Shown: positions 1 through 11,263, numbered from the stretch's first letter. The stretch is DNA of 64,000 nucleotides from Toxonevra muliebris (GCA_963691655.1 OY829329.1:21999883-22063882); one strand, 5' to 3'. Program-made: numbers and translations. The notes: generated by a model not told the origin, from the sequence alone.

Positions 1-348
1 AAAGAAGTAAAGAAGTAAAGAAGTAAAGAAGTAAAGAAGTAAAGAAGTAAAGAAGTAAAGAAGTAAAGAAGTAAAGAAGTAAAGAAGTAAAGAAGTAAAG
101 AAGTAAAGAAGTAAAGAAGTAAAGAAGTAAAGAAGTAAAGAAGTAAAGAAGTAAAGAAGTAAAGAAGTAAAGAAGTAAAGAAGTTAAGAAGTAAAGAAGT
201 AAAGAAGTAAAGAAGTAAAGAAGTAAAGAAGTAAAGAAGTAAAGAAGTAAAGAAGTAAAGAAGTAAAGAAGTAAAGAAGTAAAGAAGTAAAGAAGTAAAG
301 AAGTAAAGAAGTAAAGAAGTAAAAAAGTAAAGAAGTAAAGAAGTAAAG
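1..348. repeat. 8-bp satellite (GTAAAGAA)n
   Basis: Near-perfect tandem array of the octamer AAAGAAGT, about 43 copies, with two visible substitutions (AAGTTAAG near 184 and AAAAAAGT near 322). It begins before the window and stops sharply at AAAGCTTCTCG. The low divergence suggests recent expansion or homogenisation. The unit equals the core of the complex satellite at 54.5-62.3 kb (GGTAAAGAAG). Confidence 0.97.
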
Positions 349-429
349 CTTCTCGAAAAATGTGAACGTTTATAACTTTTAAAAATTTTTCTACAGTACC
401 ACTATTTATTATATCATTATAGAGGTTGA

Positions 430-1590
430 TAATGAATTTTGGTCGACTTTTTTGTCTGAAATTTGGATCGAATTTGAACTGAATTGTGGTCCGGATTATG
501 GATTGAATTTGGGTCTGATTTTTCATTTTAATTTGGTTGGAATTTTGAATTTAATTGACACTTATTGGCATGAATTTCAATTTGAATTTGATTTTTTTTT
601 TTGTCTGAGTTTGGGTCTTAATTTTGTTTTGAGTTATGGTTTGGTTTTTGTTCTGAGTTTTGAAGTAAATAAGTTTTGGTTTGTTTTTCGTTGCTTTTGA
701 TCTGAATTTGAAATGTCTTTAGTCTGGGATTTTGTCAAATTTTGGTGTGTTTTGAGAATATTGCTTAAATTTTGGTCTGATTTTCGGGTTTGATTTTCAG
801 TCTGAATTTTTGGCAGAATTTTGGTATAAATTTGGCTCCTTTTGGTATGAATTATAGTCTAAATTTGGTCTTTTTTTGACCCGAATTTTGGTTCGAATTT
901 TTCTTGAATTTCTTTCTGAGTTTTAATATCAATTTGGATCTGATTTTTTTGTCTGAATTTGATTTTAGTTTTTATTTCAATTTGGCTTCTTCGGGTCTAA
1001 ATTTTAATCCGAATTCGATCTCATTTTGGTCTTAATTTTCATCTGATTTTTGGGTTTAGTTTGGATATTTTGGTCTGAGTTTGATCTATTTTTATTCTGA
1101 TCTTTGGTTAATTTTGGTTGAGTTTAATGATTTGAAATATTGGTCTGAGTTATGTTCTGAACTCTGGTCAAAAATTGGTCTGCTTGAAATTTTTGTTTGA
1201 GCTATGGTCTGAATTTTTGTCTGATTTTTCACTTGATTTTTGTCGGAATTTTTTGGTATGAATTTGGATTTCTTTTGGTCTAAGTATGATCTCTTTTTGA
1301 GCTTATGGTTCTGGTTCTATGTTTTTAATGGATTTTTAGGTGCTCTTGTTCTGATTGTTGGTGTGAATTTGTAGCTTTTTATTTTGTCTGAATTTTGGTT
1401 TGGATTTGATCTCCTTTTGGTTGGAATTTTGATTTAGTTCTGATCTGAAATTCGGTATGATTATTTACTCTGAATTTGATTTGCATTTCGGTTTGAATTT
1501 GGTTTTGAATTTTGATCACATTTCTGGAATGATTTTTGGTCGGGTTTTTTAACACATTTCTGGAATGATTTTTGGTCTAGATATTGGTCT
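430..1590. repeat. Degenerate ~12-bp tandem repeat (AATTTTGGTCTG)
   Basis: Strongly diverged array in which AATTTTGGTCTG-like words recur every 11-13 bases across more than 1 kb, with local variants such as AATTTGGATCG and AGTTTGGGTCTT. Open frames here (for example an 82-codon frame near 452-700) are products of T-rich repeat sequence and have no protein-like features. Confidence 0.8.
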
Positions 1591-1851
1591 GATAACTATC
1601 CTGTAATATAGCAAAATCAGCCCTTTCAAAACCTTAATCCTACATCCTCTACTGATAAGGAACCCAAAGACGTCCAAGAAGCGCTTGGGTAATAAAATTA
1701 GCTATAATTCACAATCAACTCGCGGCAGCTTCAAATGGAATAAATTGCAGAAACCAAATTAATAAATAATTATCGATTTCATTAATTATGGAGGATTTTT
1801 TTAATCGAAAAATAGCAAAACATCAGCATTTCCAAGCTTAAATACCAAGGT
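1591..1851. other. Unassigned AT-rich sequence
   Basis: Apparently single-copy sequence between the 12-bp repeat and the foldback repeat. No coding frame, RNA gene or transposon end is recognisable. Confidence 0.5.
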
Positions 1852-2049
1852 GGAAATCAATTACGGAATAAAAAATTGTAGCTAGCGAAAATGCATTAAA
1901 AATATTTGAGGGCAAAAGCGAAACAGAAAAATAGGGGATGACAAAGTAGATCAAAGCCCGCTGACTGCAAATTTTTGTTTCGTTTTTGCACTAAAATATT
2001 TTTAAAGCATTTTTGCTGGCTAAAATTTTTTACATTGTATTTGATTTCA
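1852..2049. repeat. Foldback inverted repeat (~74-bp arms)
   Basis: The arm at 1852-1925 is an imperfect reverse complement of 1976-2049, with a ~50-base spacer. Matching blocks include GGAAATCAA/TTGATTTC at the outer ends, GCATTAAAAATATTT against AAATATTTTTAAAGC, and GCAAAAGCGAAAC against GTTTCGTTTTTGC. It encodes nothing. It could be a foldback MITE or a decayed palindrome. No target-site duplication is certain. Confidence 0.75.
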
Positions 2050-2455
2050 GCCTGTCAAATAATTCCAGCTTTCGGCTAAGCTCACCTAGTACAATCAGCT
2101 AAGGGTACAATATAAGTCGCTTTGGATCGAATGTAGCTCTTCATTGCTTTTTTTTTTTTCTATTTGTTTAATTTTATTATAGTGTTTTTTATGTGTTATC
2201 GTTTAGGATTGGTAACCGCAATGATGATGGTTGTTGGCATTTCAACAAATATTACTGCTGCACGTTACGTTGCATTACACATTACGTTGTCGTTGTTGTT
2301 GTTGTTGTTGGCTGACACTGACAATAATAATTTGCATTATTATTATTTGAAATTAAACAAATGCAATTCAAAAATAAATAAAAAAAAAAGAAAAAGGATA
2401 AAACATAAAAAATGGCGGCTCTTTCATGACGCAAGGTTGAAATGTGGAGTAGTGA

Positions 2456-2459
<4 letters not shown>

Positions 2460-2500
<41 letters not shown>
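2460..2500. repeat. (AG)n microsatellite
   Basis: About 20 uninterrupted AG dinucleotides followed by TGAGTGAGTGATGAGGATGA. GA runs of this kind can bind GAGA factor in flies, but nothing here shows such a role. Confidence 0.95.
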
Positions 2501-2503
<3 letters not shown>

Positions 2504-2616
2504 GTGAGTGATGAGGATGATAATAAAAATGCTACTGGTTGCATGCTACTCCATACAAATGTAGCATGAAAGTGCCAACAAAAATTGATTTGCAAATAGT
2601 TAGATAGATCACAGGT

Positions 2617-2643
2617 GGGGGTAGTGGGGGGAGGGGGGTGGGG
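2617..2643 (+). other. Potential G-quadruplex
   Basis: Four G-runs of 5, 6, 6 and 4 bases separated by loops of 4, 1 and 1 bases lie within 27 bases of AT-rich DNA. This satisfies the usual four-tract rule for a G-quadruplex. Confidence 0.75.
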
Positions 2644-4095
2644 AGGTGTGATGGCATTGGTGATGATTTTGGATTATAATAATGCAGGATTCACAATTCT
2701 TTCACATATCTCTCGTTCGCTTGTAAAATTTCGCCTATTTTTGTAAATGACATCTCATTATCGCTTGACAGTTGCAACAACAGCAATAGCGGCAGTCAGT
2801 GGCAACAATAATATTTGATATGCAGCTTCATTGCATTTTATTTATTTTAATTGGACACATTTAAAAAAAATAAAAAAATTTTTTTGTTTGTTTTTAAACC
2901 ACAAACAACAAAAATCTAAATAATTTGTTAGAGTTTGTTTCTCGTTTAGTTTTTAAGTTACAAAAATAAATAAGCATGTGCCTAGCACACACAATTTGTA
3001 ATCATTTCGATCAGTTTCAGTGAGCGTTGTTATGCTTTCTAAGCGTAAACACCATAAAAATCACAATTGTTTGTTTATTTATTGGAAACCTCAAACGAAA
3101 AAATCCCAAATCGTAACAAAATCGAACATCATAAAATCAAAACAATTTCATTTCGTTCGTCTGAATCATGAGCTATACATACGCTCTAAATGCTTAACAC
3201 TTATCGTTAAAGTTTGATTTATACTCCCACCTTCAACATCAACATCAACACCACCAGGCAGTCGCTAGCACCCATCACAATTATCGCGAGCTCGGCATCT
3301 TATCGGTACTTGTTGTTGCTTTTGCAGGTGAAAAAGTTAAATTCATTTGACAATTTTATTTGTAGGTTGTTTTGAGATTGAGCGAGCGAGCGTTGAGTGA
3401 ATTGTGAAGTTTGATTGATTGATGGATTGATTGATTTGTTGATAAATGTTATTAATTGATTTACTAAATTTACTGCTATTAATCGATTTAAAGATATTTT
3501 TGTTTGGTTAATATTGATTAGAGACACATAACCTCAAAATTTTAGGTACTTTTTTTTTTTGATTAATCTTTTCTTCTGTTTGATTTGATCTCCAATTAAT
3601 TTGATAAGATTTTATTATTAGTTTTTTCGATGAAAGTATAAATTTCTTAAATTCGGTTAATCTCAAGTTTGAAATGGAATACAATAAGCGAATTTTCGTA
3701 ACCGACTTTAAATTAGTAGAGTCTCCGGTCTCGGAGAGTCTTTGTTGAACTCAGTCTATCCCAAAATGCCAATACTTGAACTAGCAGATCAAGTTGTAAC
3801 GGAAGGGGAGAGAGAGAGCCAATACAAAGATAGGAACCTTTTAAATCCAAGGCATTGTCTACTAGGGAAGAAAGATAGGTAAATCTAAAAAGAAAAGAGG
3901 GAGAAGTATCTGATAAACGTTTAATTTAATTTGGAAAGCTCATAAGGTTAGGCTAGGCCGACAAAATTCATTTACCAATTCCACTCAGAGACTAATTACG
4001 GTCCATTGTAAGTTCCTTCGTTTTGTATTTTTCGAATACTGCCTCCAATCTTAATTCTCATTACACCACCAGTTGGTACTTTTAGGTCTCGCCTA

Positions 4096-5695
4096 AACCA
4101 TAAATTAAACGAGAATATAAACGGATCGAGTATACAAATGAATCATGCATATAATTGAATCAAAAATATAATTAAATTGAGTTTATAAATGAATCAAGTA
4201 TATGAATGAATCGAATATATGAATATATATGTAAGCGATAAATCAAGTACATAAATGAATTGAATGTAAAAATGAATAGAGCATATGAATGAATCGGATA
4301 TATACTCGTATATAAATGAATCGAGCTTATACAAAAAAATGAATCGAGCATATGTATAATTCGTGAATATGAATGTATCGGAAAAATTAATAAATTCAGT
4401 TTATAAATGAATCGAAAATATTTGAACGAATCGAGCTTATGAATAAACCGAGAACTCGACTTATATAAATGAATTGAGTATATAAATGAATCGTGAATAT
4501 ACTTGAATCGAAAATATAAATAAATCGAGCTTATAAATAAGTCAAGTATATGAATGAATCTATTATAAACGAAGCGAGTACACAAATAAATTATTCAAGA
4601 TCGAGTATTCAAATGAATCGAGTGTTTAAATGAACCGAGTGGAAAAATGAATCGAGCATATAAATGAATTGGATATAGAAATGAATTGACTATATACCAG
4701 AAAATGAATCGAACATATGCATGGTTCGTGAATATGACTGAATCGGAAAAATAAATAAATCCATTTATAAAATGAATCGAGTATGAATGAAGATATCTAT
4801 AAGAAGTATATAAATAAATCAAATATATGAAAGAATCGATATTATTGATGATTAGAATATGTAAATCGATCAAGTATATGAATAAATCGAGTATAAACTA
4901 ATTGAGTACCTATATAAATGATTCAAGACTAGGAATGATAATTGTATTAATGAATCAAGTGTACGAAAGTGCTTATATTAACCGTGTGTTAAAATGATTC
5001 TAGCATGTGAATGAATCGGATATAAAAATGAATCGAGTATATAGCAAAAAATTAATCGAGCATATAAATAAATAGTGAATATGACTGAATCGGAAAAATA
5101 AATAAATCTAGTTAATAAATGAATCAAGTATATGAATGAATCAAGTATATGAATAAATCGAGTATGAAATGGACCGAGTACAAATATAAATGATTCTAGA
5201 CTTGGAATAAATTAAGTGTATAAATGAATCGAGTATACAAATTAATCGAATGCTTAAATGAACCGAGTGTAAAAATGAATCAAGCATATTAATGAATCGG
5301 ATATAAAAGGGAATCGAGTATATAACAAAAAATGAATTGATCATATCTATGAATCTTGAATATGTCGGAATCGAAAAAAAATGAATCCAGTTTATAAATG
5401 AATCAAATATATGAATGAATTGAGTGTATGAATGAATCGAGAATATAAATGAATCAAGTATATAAATGAATCAACTATATGAATGTTTGAATAAATTAAT
5501 GACTCGAATGCATAAATGAATAAACCGAATATGAATAAATCGAGTATATAAACGAATTGAGAATACAAATAAATAAATTAAATATGTAAAAGGATCAAAT
5601 GAATCGATTACATTAATGAATAAAGTATATTCATGAATCAAATATGTCTCGATTATATGAATAGATCGGGTATTTGATTGAATAAATGAACCAAT
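4096..5695. repeat. Degenerate 17-bp tandem repeat (GAATCGAGTATATAAAT)
   Basis: About 1.6 kb of diverged 17-bp monomers, with variants such as GAATCAAGTATATGAAT and GAATCGAGCTTATAAAT. Spacing of the GAATC words is mostly 17 bases. Several minus-strand frames of 67-137 codons here encode only I/S/F/Y/H/R-rich echoes of the monomer (for example IHILDSFI) and are not genes. The distal edge abuts the mariner remnant. Confidence 0.92.
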
Positions 5696-5699
5696 TAAT

Positions 5700-6205
5700 T
5701 TTCTCAAGCCTCTTTTGTATCCAATTTACCACCAGCAAGAGAGTGTTGTAGAGATTGAAATAAATGGTAGTGCGATGGTGCTCGGCTAGAACGGTTGTTG
5801 CATTACAACTTTCCAGTCCAGTTCTCTTTATTTTTTTCCAAGTCATCAAAGATGCGCTTGGTCTGGCATTGTCGTGGTGGAATACAATATTATTTCTGTC
5901 GACCAATTCTGGCCATTTTTACTCAATTGATCGCTTCAGTCCGACTAGTTGTTCGGAGTAGAGTGCAGAATCAATTGATTCAATCGTTTAACTGATATAA
6001 CTTTATGATGTAAGATTACCTTCCAGTCTAACCAAACACAGATCATTGCCTTACTCGCAATCAGTCCTGACTTTACCGTTATCTGCGTAGCTTCATCTAG
6101 CTTCCACCACATAATCCAGTTTTTATCGTCTGTTATCAACCGTTTTAAAAATAGCTTCATTTCATTAGCTTTCAGTAGTGAATCGCAAATGGAAACGCGA
6201 TCCGT
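5700..6205 (-). pseudogene. Mariner-family transposase remnant (catalytic domain)
   Basis: Reads from about 6205 down to 5700 as the central and C-terminal part of a mariner DDE/D transposase, a nuclear cut-and-paste enzyme. Visible in order are RVSICDSLL, the first catalytic motif ITDDKNW (6117-6137), a CVWLDWK block, an in-frame stop, the second catalytic motif HHDNARP (5859-5879), then after a frameshift APSHYHLF near 5759-5784. In active mariners that last motif reads APSDYHLF, so the third catalytic Asp is His here. The N-terminal DNA-binding half and both terminal repeats are missing. It lies directly between a 17-bp and a 10-bp tandem array. Family assignment rests on these motifs and is strong. 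The copy is dead. Confidence 0.9.
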
Positions 6206-6284
6206 AAAATCAATTCATGTTACACTTAGTGAGCACCGAAAAACGATAACAGCTTGCTTTGCGAAATATGGTGCGGACTTTGAA
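6206..6284. other. Junction between mariner remnant and decamer array
   Basis: Short unassigned stretch that may be further decayed mariner sequence. No motif can be read with confidence. Confidence 0.4.
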
Positions 6285-7205
6285 ACAACAAATGACTTCA
6301 AGTGACTCCAAGTAATTCCAATTGACTTGACATTGCAAAAGACTTCAAGTGATTTCAAGTCCCTAATTGACTTCAAATGACTAAAATTGACTCCAAAAGA
6401 CTTCAAGTGACTCCAATTGACTTCAAACTCCAATTGACTCCAAGTGACTTTAAGAGACTCCAAGTGTATTCAAGTGACTCCATGTGACTTCAAGTGCCTC
6501 CAACTGACTTCAGTGACTGCATGTGACTTCAAGTGACTCCAAGTGTATTTAAGTCACTCCAAGTGTATTTAAGTCACTCCAAGTGACTTCAAATAACTCC
6601 AATTGGCTTCACATTACCACTGACTTCAAGTGATTTCAAGTCCCTAATTAACTCCAAATGACTCCAATTGACTTCAAAAGACTTCAAGTGACTTCAATTG
6701 ACTTGTAATCCCAACTGACTCTAAATCTCAATTGACTGTGTGTGACTTAAATTGACTCCAATTGTATTCAAGTGACTTTAAGTGACTTTAAGTGACTCCA
6801 GTTAACTTCAAGTGACTCCATTTGACTTCAAGTGGCTTCAACTGACTTCAAATTCCAATTTACTCCAAGTGACTGCATGTATCTTCCAGTGACTCCAAGT
6901 GACTTCAAATGACTCCAAGTAACTCCAATTGGCTTCACATCCCAATTGACTTCAAGTGATTTCAAATCCCCAATTGACTACAAATGACTCCAATTCACTT
7001 CAAAACCCCATTCGACCCCAAAAGGCTTCAAGTGACTTCAATTGCTTTCAAATTCCAATTGACTACAAGTGACTGCATGTGACTTCAAGTGGCTTCAAGT
7101 GACTTCAAGGGACTTCAAGTGACTTCAAGTAACTTCAAGTAACTTCAAGTGACTTCAAGTAACTTCAAGTGACTTCAAGTGACTCCATATGACCTCAAGT
7201 AACTT
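6285..7205. repeat. Degenerate 10-bp tandem repeat (GACTTCAAGT)
   Basis: About 0.9 kb of decamers alternating mainly between GACTTCAAGT and GACTCCAAGT, with CAATT variants and occasional TCCC interruptions. The copies are cleanest near 7080-7200. The heptamer TCAAGTG recurs about 20 times by eye. No coding frame is meaningful. Confidence 0.93.
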
Positions 7206-9382
7206 CAAAGCAGTCATAATTTTGAAGTCATAAGCTCTGGTTGACCAAGTTTCGTCGAGTATATGTGTTGAATATTCGATATCATCTGGTGACTATCGAG
7301 CAAGAGTACGAGCTTGTGTCGGAATGAACTAGCTATTGGTGCAATGATAATTCCTATTTTTACACAACTGACTTAAGTACAGTAATAAATATAAACAAAA
7401 AATAAAAAATTTTCCATAATTTTAAAACGCTACTCAGAACATTCTTTCATAATATTTCCACATTTTTTATTTACACTTGTCATTTTGCTCCCACCCCAAA
7501 AAATAAACAATCTATACCTAAGTTTTTCTTCGTCTAGACATGTCTTCTGGGGAAGTGTGTCAATCCGAAAAAAATCACACATGAATTCGTCACAAAAGCA
7601 ACGCTCACTCAGTCACTCACCAAATTAGTTGGTAAGTGTCCAAAGTATAGATACCCCACCGCGCTATGCACATTTACTACTTCTATTTCTACAATGGCAA
7701 AAAGCGATAAGATTTTACCTTTAATTTTTGACAGTTAAGAAAATTAATGAAATTATTATGATGAACTGACTGTGCTGCCATATATATAATAAACAATATA
7801 TTTATTTTTTTTTTTGCGTTGATTGAATGAGAAAGAATGAATGAATTTATGACTTGACACACACTTGAGAGTGTGTGTGATGTGAGATCGACTGAAAAAA
7901 AGAAGAAATATTGTAAATACTTGGTGTAGCTACTGTATATCAAAGTCAGAAATATTTGACTGATTACCTTCGATGCACGATTAGGGTTTAAAAATTTCAA
8001 GAGGTTGATGTGTGTGTGTGTGCCCAATTAAAAACAAAAACAACAAAAACAAGCACAAATTGTCAAAGCACGAAATGAAATTGTAGATTTATAAGCGCCA
8101 AATGAAGTACACACAAAAACATGCCAGAAAAGTTATGGGGAAGCGAGGAGAAAATAAAGAGTCACTAAGAGAAAAAAAAAAATAAATTTGATAAGCCTGG
8201 CGTGTGAGATAAGCAGGGAATACGGAAAGGGGCCCTACAGTTTATTTGATTTTTTTTCTTTTTTTTTTCATTCGACTATTTACGAGATTACCTACGAAAT
8301 CAGAACAAATTTTAATTAAACAGAAATTTATGGTTTTATTTTTATTTTTATATTTTGTTTTTTTTTTTTTTTATTCTTTGTTGAATTTTAAATATTCATA
8401 AATTAATAATAATCATAAATTATAGAATTTTAAATCAAACAAACGTAAATTTATGACTGCACTGGCAATGCGCTGAAACATTTCACAAATTGATTAATAT
8501 TTTTTTGAATTATATGAGGTTTTCTATATACATATATATGTGTATATGAATATTTGTTTATTTTAATTGTATGCAGAACAAATACACATACACGCACACA
8601 TAAACAAAACCGACCAAAGATAAACAAATCATATCCGAAATAGCATGACTACCTTGCAAATAGTATGGATATAGAAAATGCAGGTCACTTTTGAACTGAC
8701 AACAATTGCGTTTATAATTTTCAAAATTATTTGCAATTTTTTCTCCAAATAAATATACCATACATCTCACACACACACACACACATTTCTCTAGCATCCA
8801 CACTTCCGTTTCCTAGTTCGCTATTGTTTCGCTCTTCTCTTTCATTGTCGCCATTAGGCTCATCGCTTTGGTCGTAACCTCTCAAACTCTCATATCCGTT
8901 TCACTTGGCGGCGCCACTGACACTGGCATTGCCAATACTGAATTTGTTTTTTTTTCGTCATGCATTTCTTTTTTTTTTAATCGACAACAACCGGAAAATA
9001 TTGAGTAAAAAAAATATATATATAAAACTCACTATGAAATATGATCCATTTAAAAAAATAAAAAATAAAAATATCTAGGCAGCGCAGACAAATAAATTTG
9101 TACAATCATAAATACTCATGCACTTTGACATTTATTAATTAAAAAAAAAAAATAATAATAATAATAACAAAACCTACAAAAATACATTTATTTATGAAAT
9201 TTAGTCAAATTGTCAATGCAAATTTTAATCGGATAAGACAGCAATAATAATGCATTTGATTGAATAATAAAAATACACATAGAAAAACAGTGGAAGTTAC
9301 AGCTATGGTCAATAAAATAGTAGTGATAAAAGAAAAATTTTTCAAAAAACATAAAACACACAAATATTATTTTATAGTGATA
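7206..9382. other. AT-rich non-coding stretch
   Basis: No gene is recognisable. It contains a short (TG)n run near 8008-8022, TATACATATATATGTGTATA near 8525, a (CA)n run at 8768-8784, T-tracts near 8250-8375, and AATAATAATAATAA near 9152-9168. Minus-strand frames near 7689-8027 and 8558-8803 are AT/CA-repeat derived with no recognisable domain. Confidence 0.6.
8768..8784. repeat. (CA)n microsatellite
   Basis: Uninterrupted CA dinucleotides in AT-rich sequence. Confidence 0.9.
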
Positions 9383-10465
9383 CTAGCTGATCCGGCAGAC
9401 GTTTTTCTGCCCTTTCTACGAAGAAGCGGAAAAATTTAAGTTTATTTCAATGAAGAAGGTGTTTAAAATTGAACATAGGTAATGACAATTCAAGCTTAAA
9501 GGACTTACATTGAATTTGGTAAAAATTCTATATTTAAAAATGAGGCATCAAAATTTTTAAAAGTATTTAATTTGCAGAAGAATATCAAAGACCGTTCTAG
9601 AAGTTATATCTAATTCCAAAAACTATTTAAAAATATGAACCCATTTGCTATTTATAATAAAAATAGAATGTATTATAGAATTTATTACAGCGCCACCTAT
9701 CGGATTTTGGCATAGCTAGGCAGGCTCTTGAGATAGTTCATAAATTAGTAGAAATTATAGTAAAAAATAATAATAATAAAAAATAGTAGTAGAAAAAATT
9801 GTAAAAAAGTAGTAAAAAATAGTAGAAAGTAGTAGTAGAAAATAAGGAAAAACGTATTAAAAAAGTAGTAGAAAAAAGTACTAAAATAGTAGTAGGAAAT
9901 ATTGGTTGAAAAAGTAGTAGAAAATAAGAAAAACTTGCAGAAAAAAGCAGTTTAAAAGTAGTAGAAAATTGTAGTAGGAATAGTAGTAGAAATAGTAGTA
10001 GAAATAGTAGTAGAAATAGTAGTAGAATTAGTAGTAGAAACTAAAAGTGAAGCATGGTGCCACACCCACTAATCCAACAAACTGAAAGAATTAAAATTTT
10101 AGTACCGTACCATAAATGTCTCTTAAGATATCTCATAATGGGAGTTCAGGTTATATGGAAGGTGCCACACCCCGTTTGTCAATACCACCCATTTTTTTGT
10201 CGTAGCATGGCATTGTCAATTCTCGTTAATGTACCAAATTTCTGTACTGTGCTTTAAATGGTTCTTGAGATATACCCAAAAAACTATTAGGATTGTATGG
10301 GAGATGCCACGCCCACTTTCCTAAAAGCCAGTATGAATAGCTATGTTTCATCCTCCCGCCCAAGAAAATATATTCAGGAAATATGACTACAATCGGCCAA
10401 GTCGTTCAGAAGTTACACGCTTACATACACACAAAACTCAACTCTACGATTTTATATATAAAGAT
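9383..10465. mobile_element. Unclassified dispersed element, CTAGCTGATCCGGCAGACG type
   Basis: Starts with CTAGCTGATCCGGCAGACG, a terminal sequence I recognise as widespread in insect genomes but cannot assign confidently to a class. It ends with TTTTATATATAAAGAT after GTTACACGCTTACATACACAC. The middle (about 9735-10050) is a degenerate AGTAGTAGAAAA simple repeat. The distal third carries repeated units with GGTGCCACACCCAC or GATGCCACGCCCAC at about 10060, 10163 and 10303. Those units link it to the dispersed repeats at 13.2, 26.9 and 28.2 kb. No open frame of note is present, so it is probably non-autonomous or decayed. Confidence 0.7.
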
Positions 10466-10466
10466 A

Positions 10467-10780
10467 TGACAGGCTGAGAGGAAAAGCGGGCTAAAATTTA
10501 TATAAGAGCAAAAGTGAAATAATTTAGAATGTGTCAGTGCAAGAATGGCATAAGTAATACGGTTTAGAGTGAAAATGAAACGCCTTAAAAGTAAGAGCAA
10601 AAATGGTATAACAATTCTTTCAGAGCAAGAACAGCATAGTTTTTTATTCCGTTTTCGCTCTGAACATATTTCGTTTCTCTTTTGCTCTGAACATATTTCA
10701 TTTTGCTTTTGCTCTTAAGTAAAACTATTCCCCTTTTTTCTGAACGTAGAAGTTATACCACTTTTCCTCTCAGCCTCTCA
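10467..10780. mobile_element. Foldback MITE with 20-bp terminal inverted repeats
   Basis: The left end at 10467-10486 (TGACAGGCTGAGAGGAAAAG) matches the reverse complement of 10761-10780 with one mismatch. Subterminal sequence is also mirrored: GAGCAAAAGTGAAAT on the left and the complement of ATTTCATTTTGCTTTTGCTC on the right. Several GAGCAAAA/TTTTGCTC words lie inside. It has no coding capacity and is inserted immediately after the end of the preceding element. No clear target duplication could be defined, so the superfamily is open. Confidence 0.82.
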
Positions 10781-10872
10781 TTTATAGAACGAAAGTTCTC
10801 CTCTGTTTTTTTTTGTAGGAAATGCAAAGTTTCAACAATAGGAGCGCAATTTTTCACGGGATTTTTTTTTAA

Positions 10873-11186
10873 CCCTTTAAGGCCCGAATTTTAATGGGAC
10901 TTCATAGAAACCTTTTGTTTTGAAATTATGATTATTTAGGTCTTCCACAATCAATACACTAAATTTCATGCTTCTATATTGATTTGTTTGTCTTTTATTC
11001 AAGGTGAAAAAAATAATAACCGTTAAATTTTATATATATGACTTTTATGTCTTTGGAACCCCTAGTGAAATTTTCTGGCAAATATTTTTGTAGAGTATTT
11101 TAATCCTTAAATGTCTTTTGCAAGGATTTTTCAGGTTTTCATCAAAAAATGGGTCAAACTGTCCCATAAAAAGAGGAACTGAAGGG
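10873..11186. mobile_element. piggyBac-type MITE with TTAA target duplications
   Basis: A 314-bp element flanked on both sides by TTAA (10869-10872 and 11187-11190), beginning CCCTTTAAGG and ending CTGAAGGG. Read inward from each end, both termini give CCCTT followed after a short gap by TTTTAATGGGAC or TTTTTATGGGAC. TTAA duplications and terminal CCCTT are hallmarks of the piggyBac superfamily. There is no open frame, so it is non-autonomous. A decayed piggyBac transposase lies about 8 kb away (18.8-19.7 kb), but no link between the two is shown. Confidence 0.82.
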
Positions 11187-11263
11187 TTAAAATGTTCTAC
11201 AAAAATGATCCTTGTAAGATTCTACTGCACAACTTTGCCAATAAGATTTTCCTCAGACATCAA

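Larger units (their letters stand above)
2050..4095. other. AT-rich non-coding stretch with microsatellites
   Basis: No gene is recognisable. The stretch holds a (GTT)n run near 2288-2311, an (AG)n run at 2460-2500, a G-run cluster at 2617-2643, and a short ATCAACATCAACACC run near 3235-3255. The open frames near 2164-2511 and 2368-2595 read through the (AG)n or (CT)n run and look spurious. Confidence 0.6.

Noticed and set aside
1..348. Possible telomeric repeat
   Set aside because: The 8-bp unit is not a known telomere repeat. Flies generally lack short telomerase repeats, and the array continues into ordinary interspersed sequence.
2164..2511. 115-codon plus-strand frame ending in an Arg/Glu run
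   Set aside because: The tail is the (AG)n microsatellite and the rest is AT-rich with no domain. An opposing frame through the same microsatellite looks equally open.
4172..5707. Series of minus-strand frames of 67-137 codons with IHILDSFI-like peptides
   Set aside because: They are translations of the degenerate 17-bp repeat, break with each indel and have no protein-like feature.
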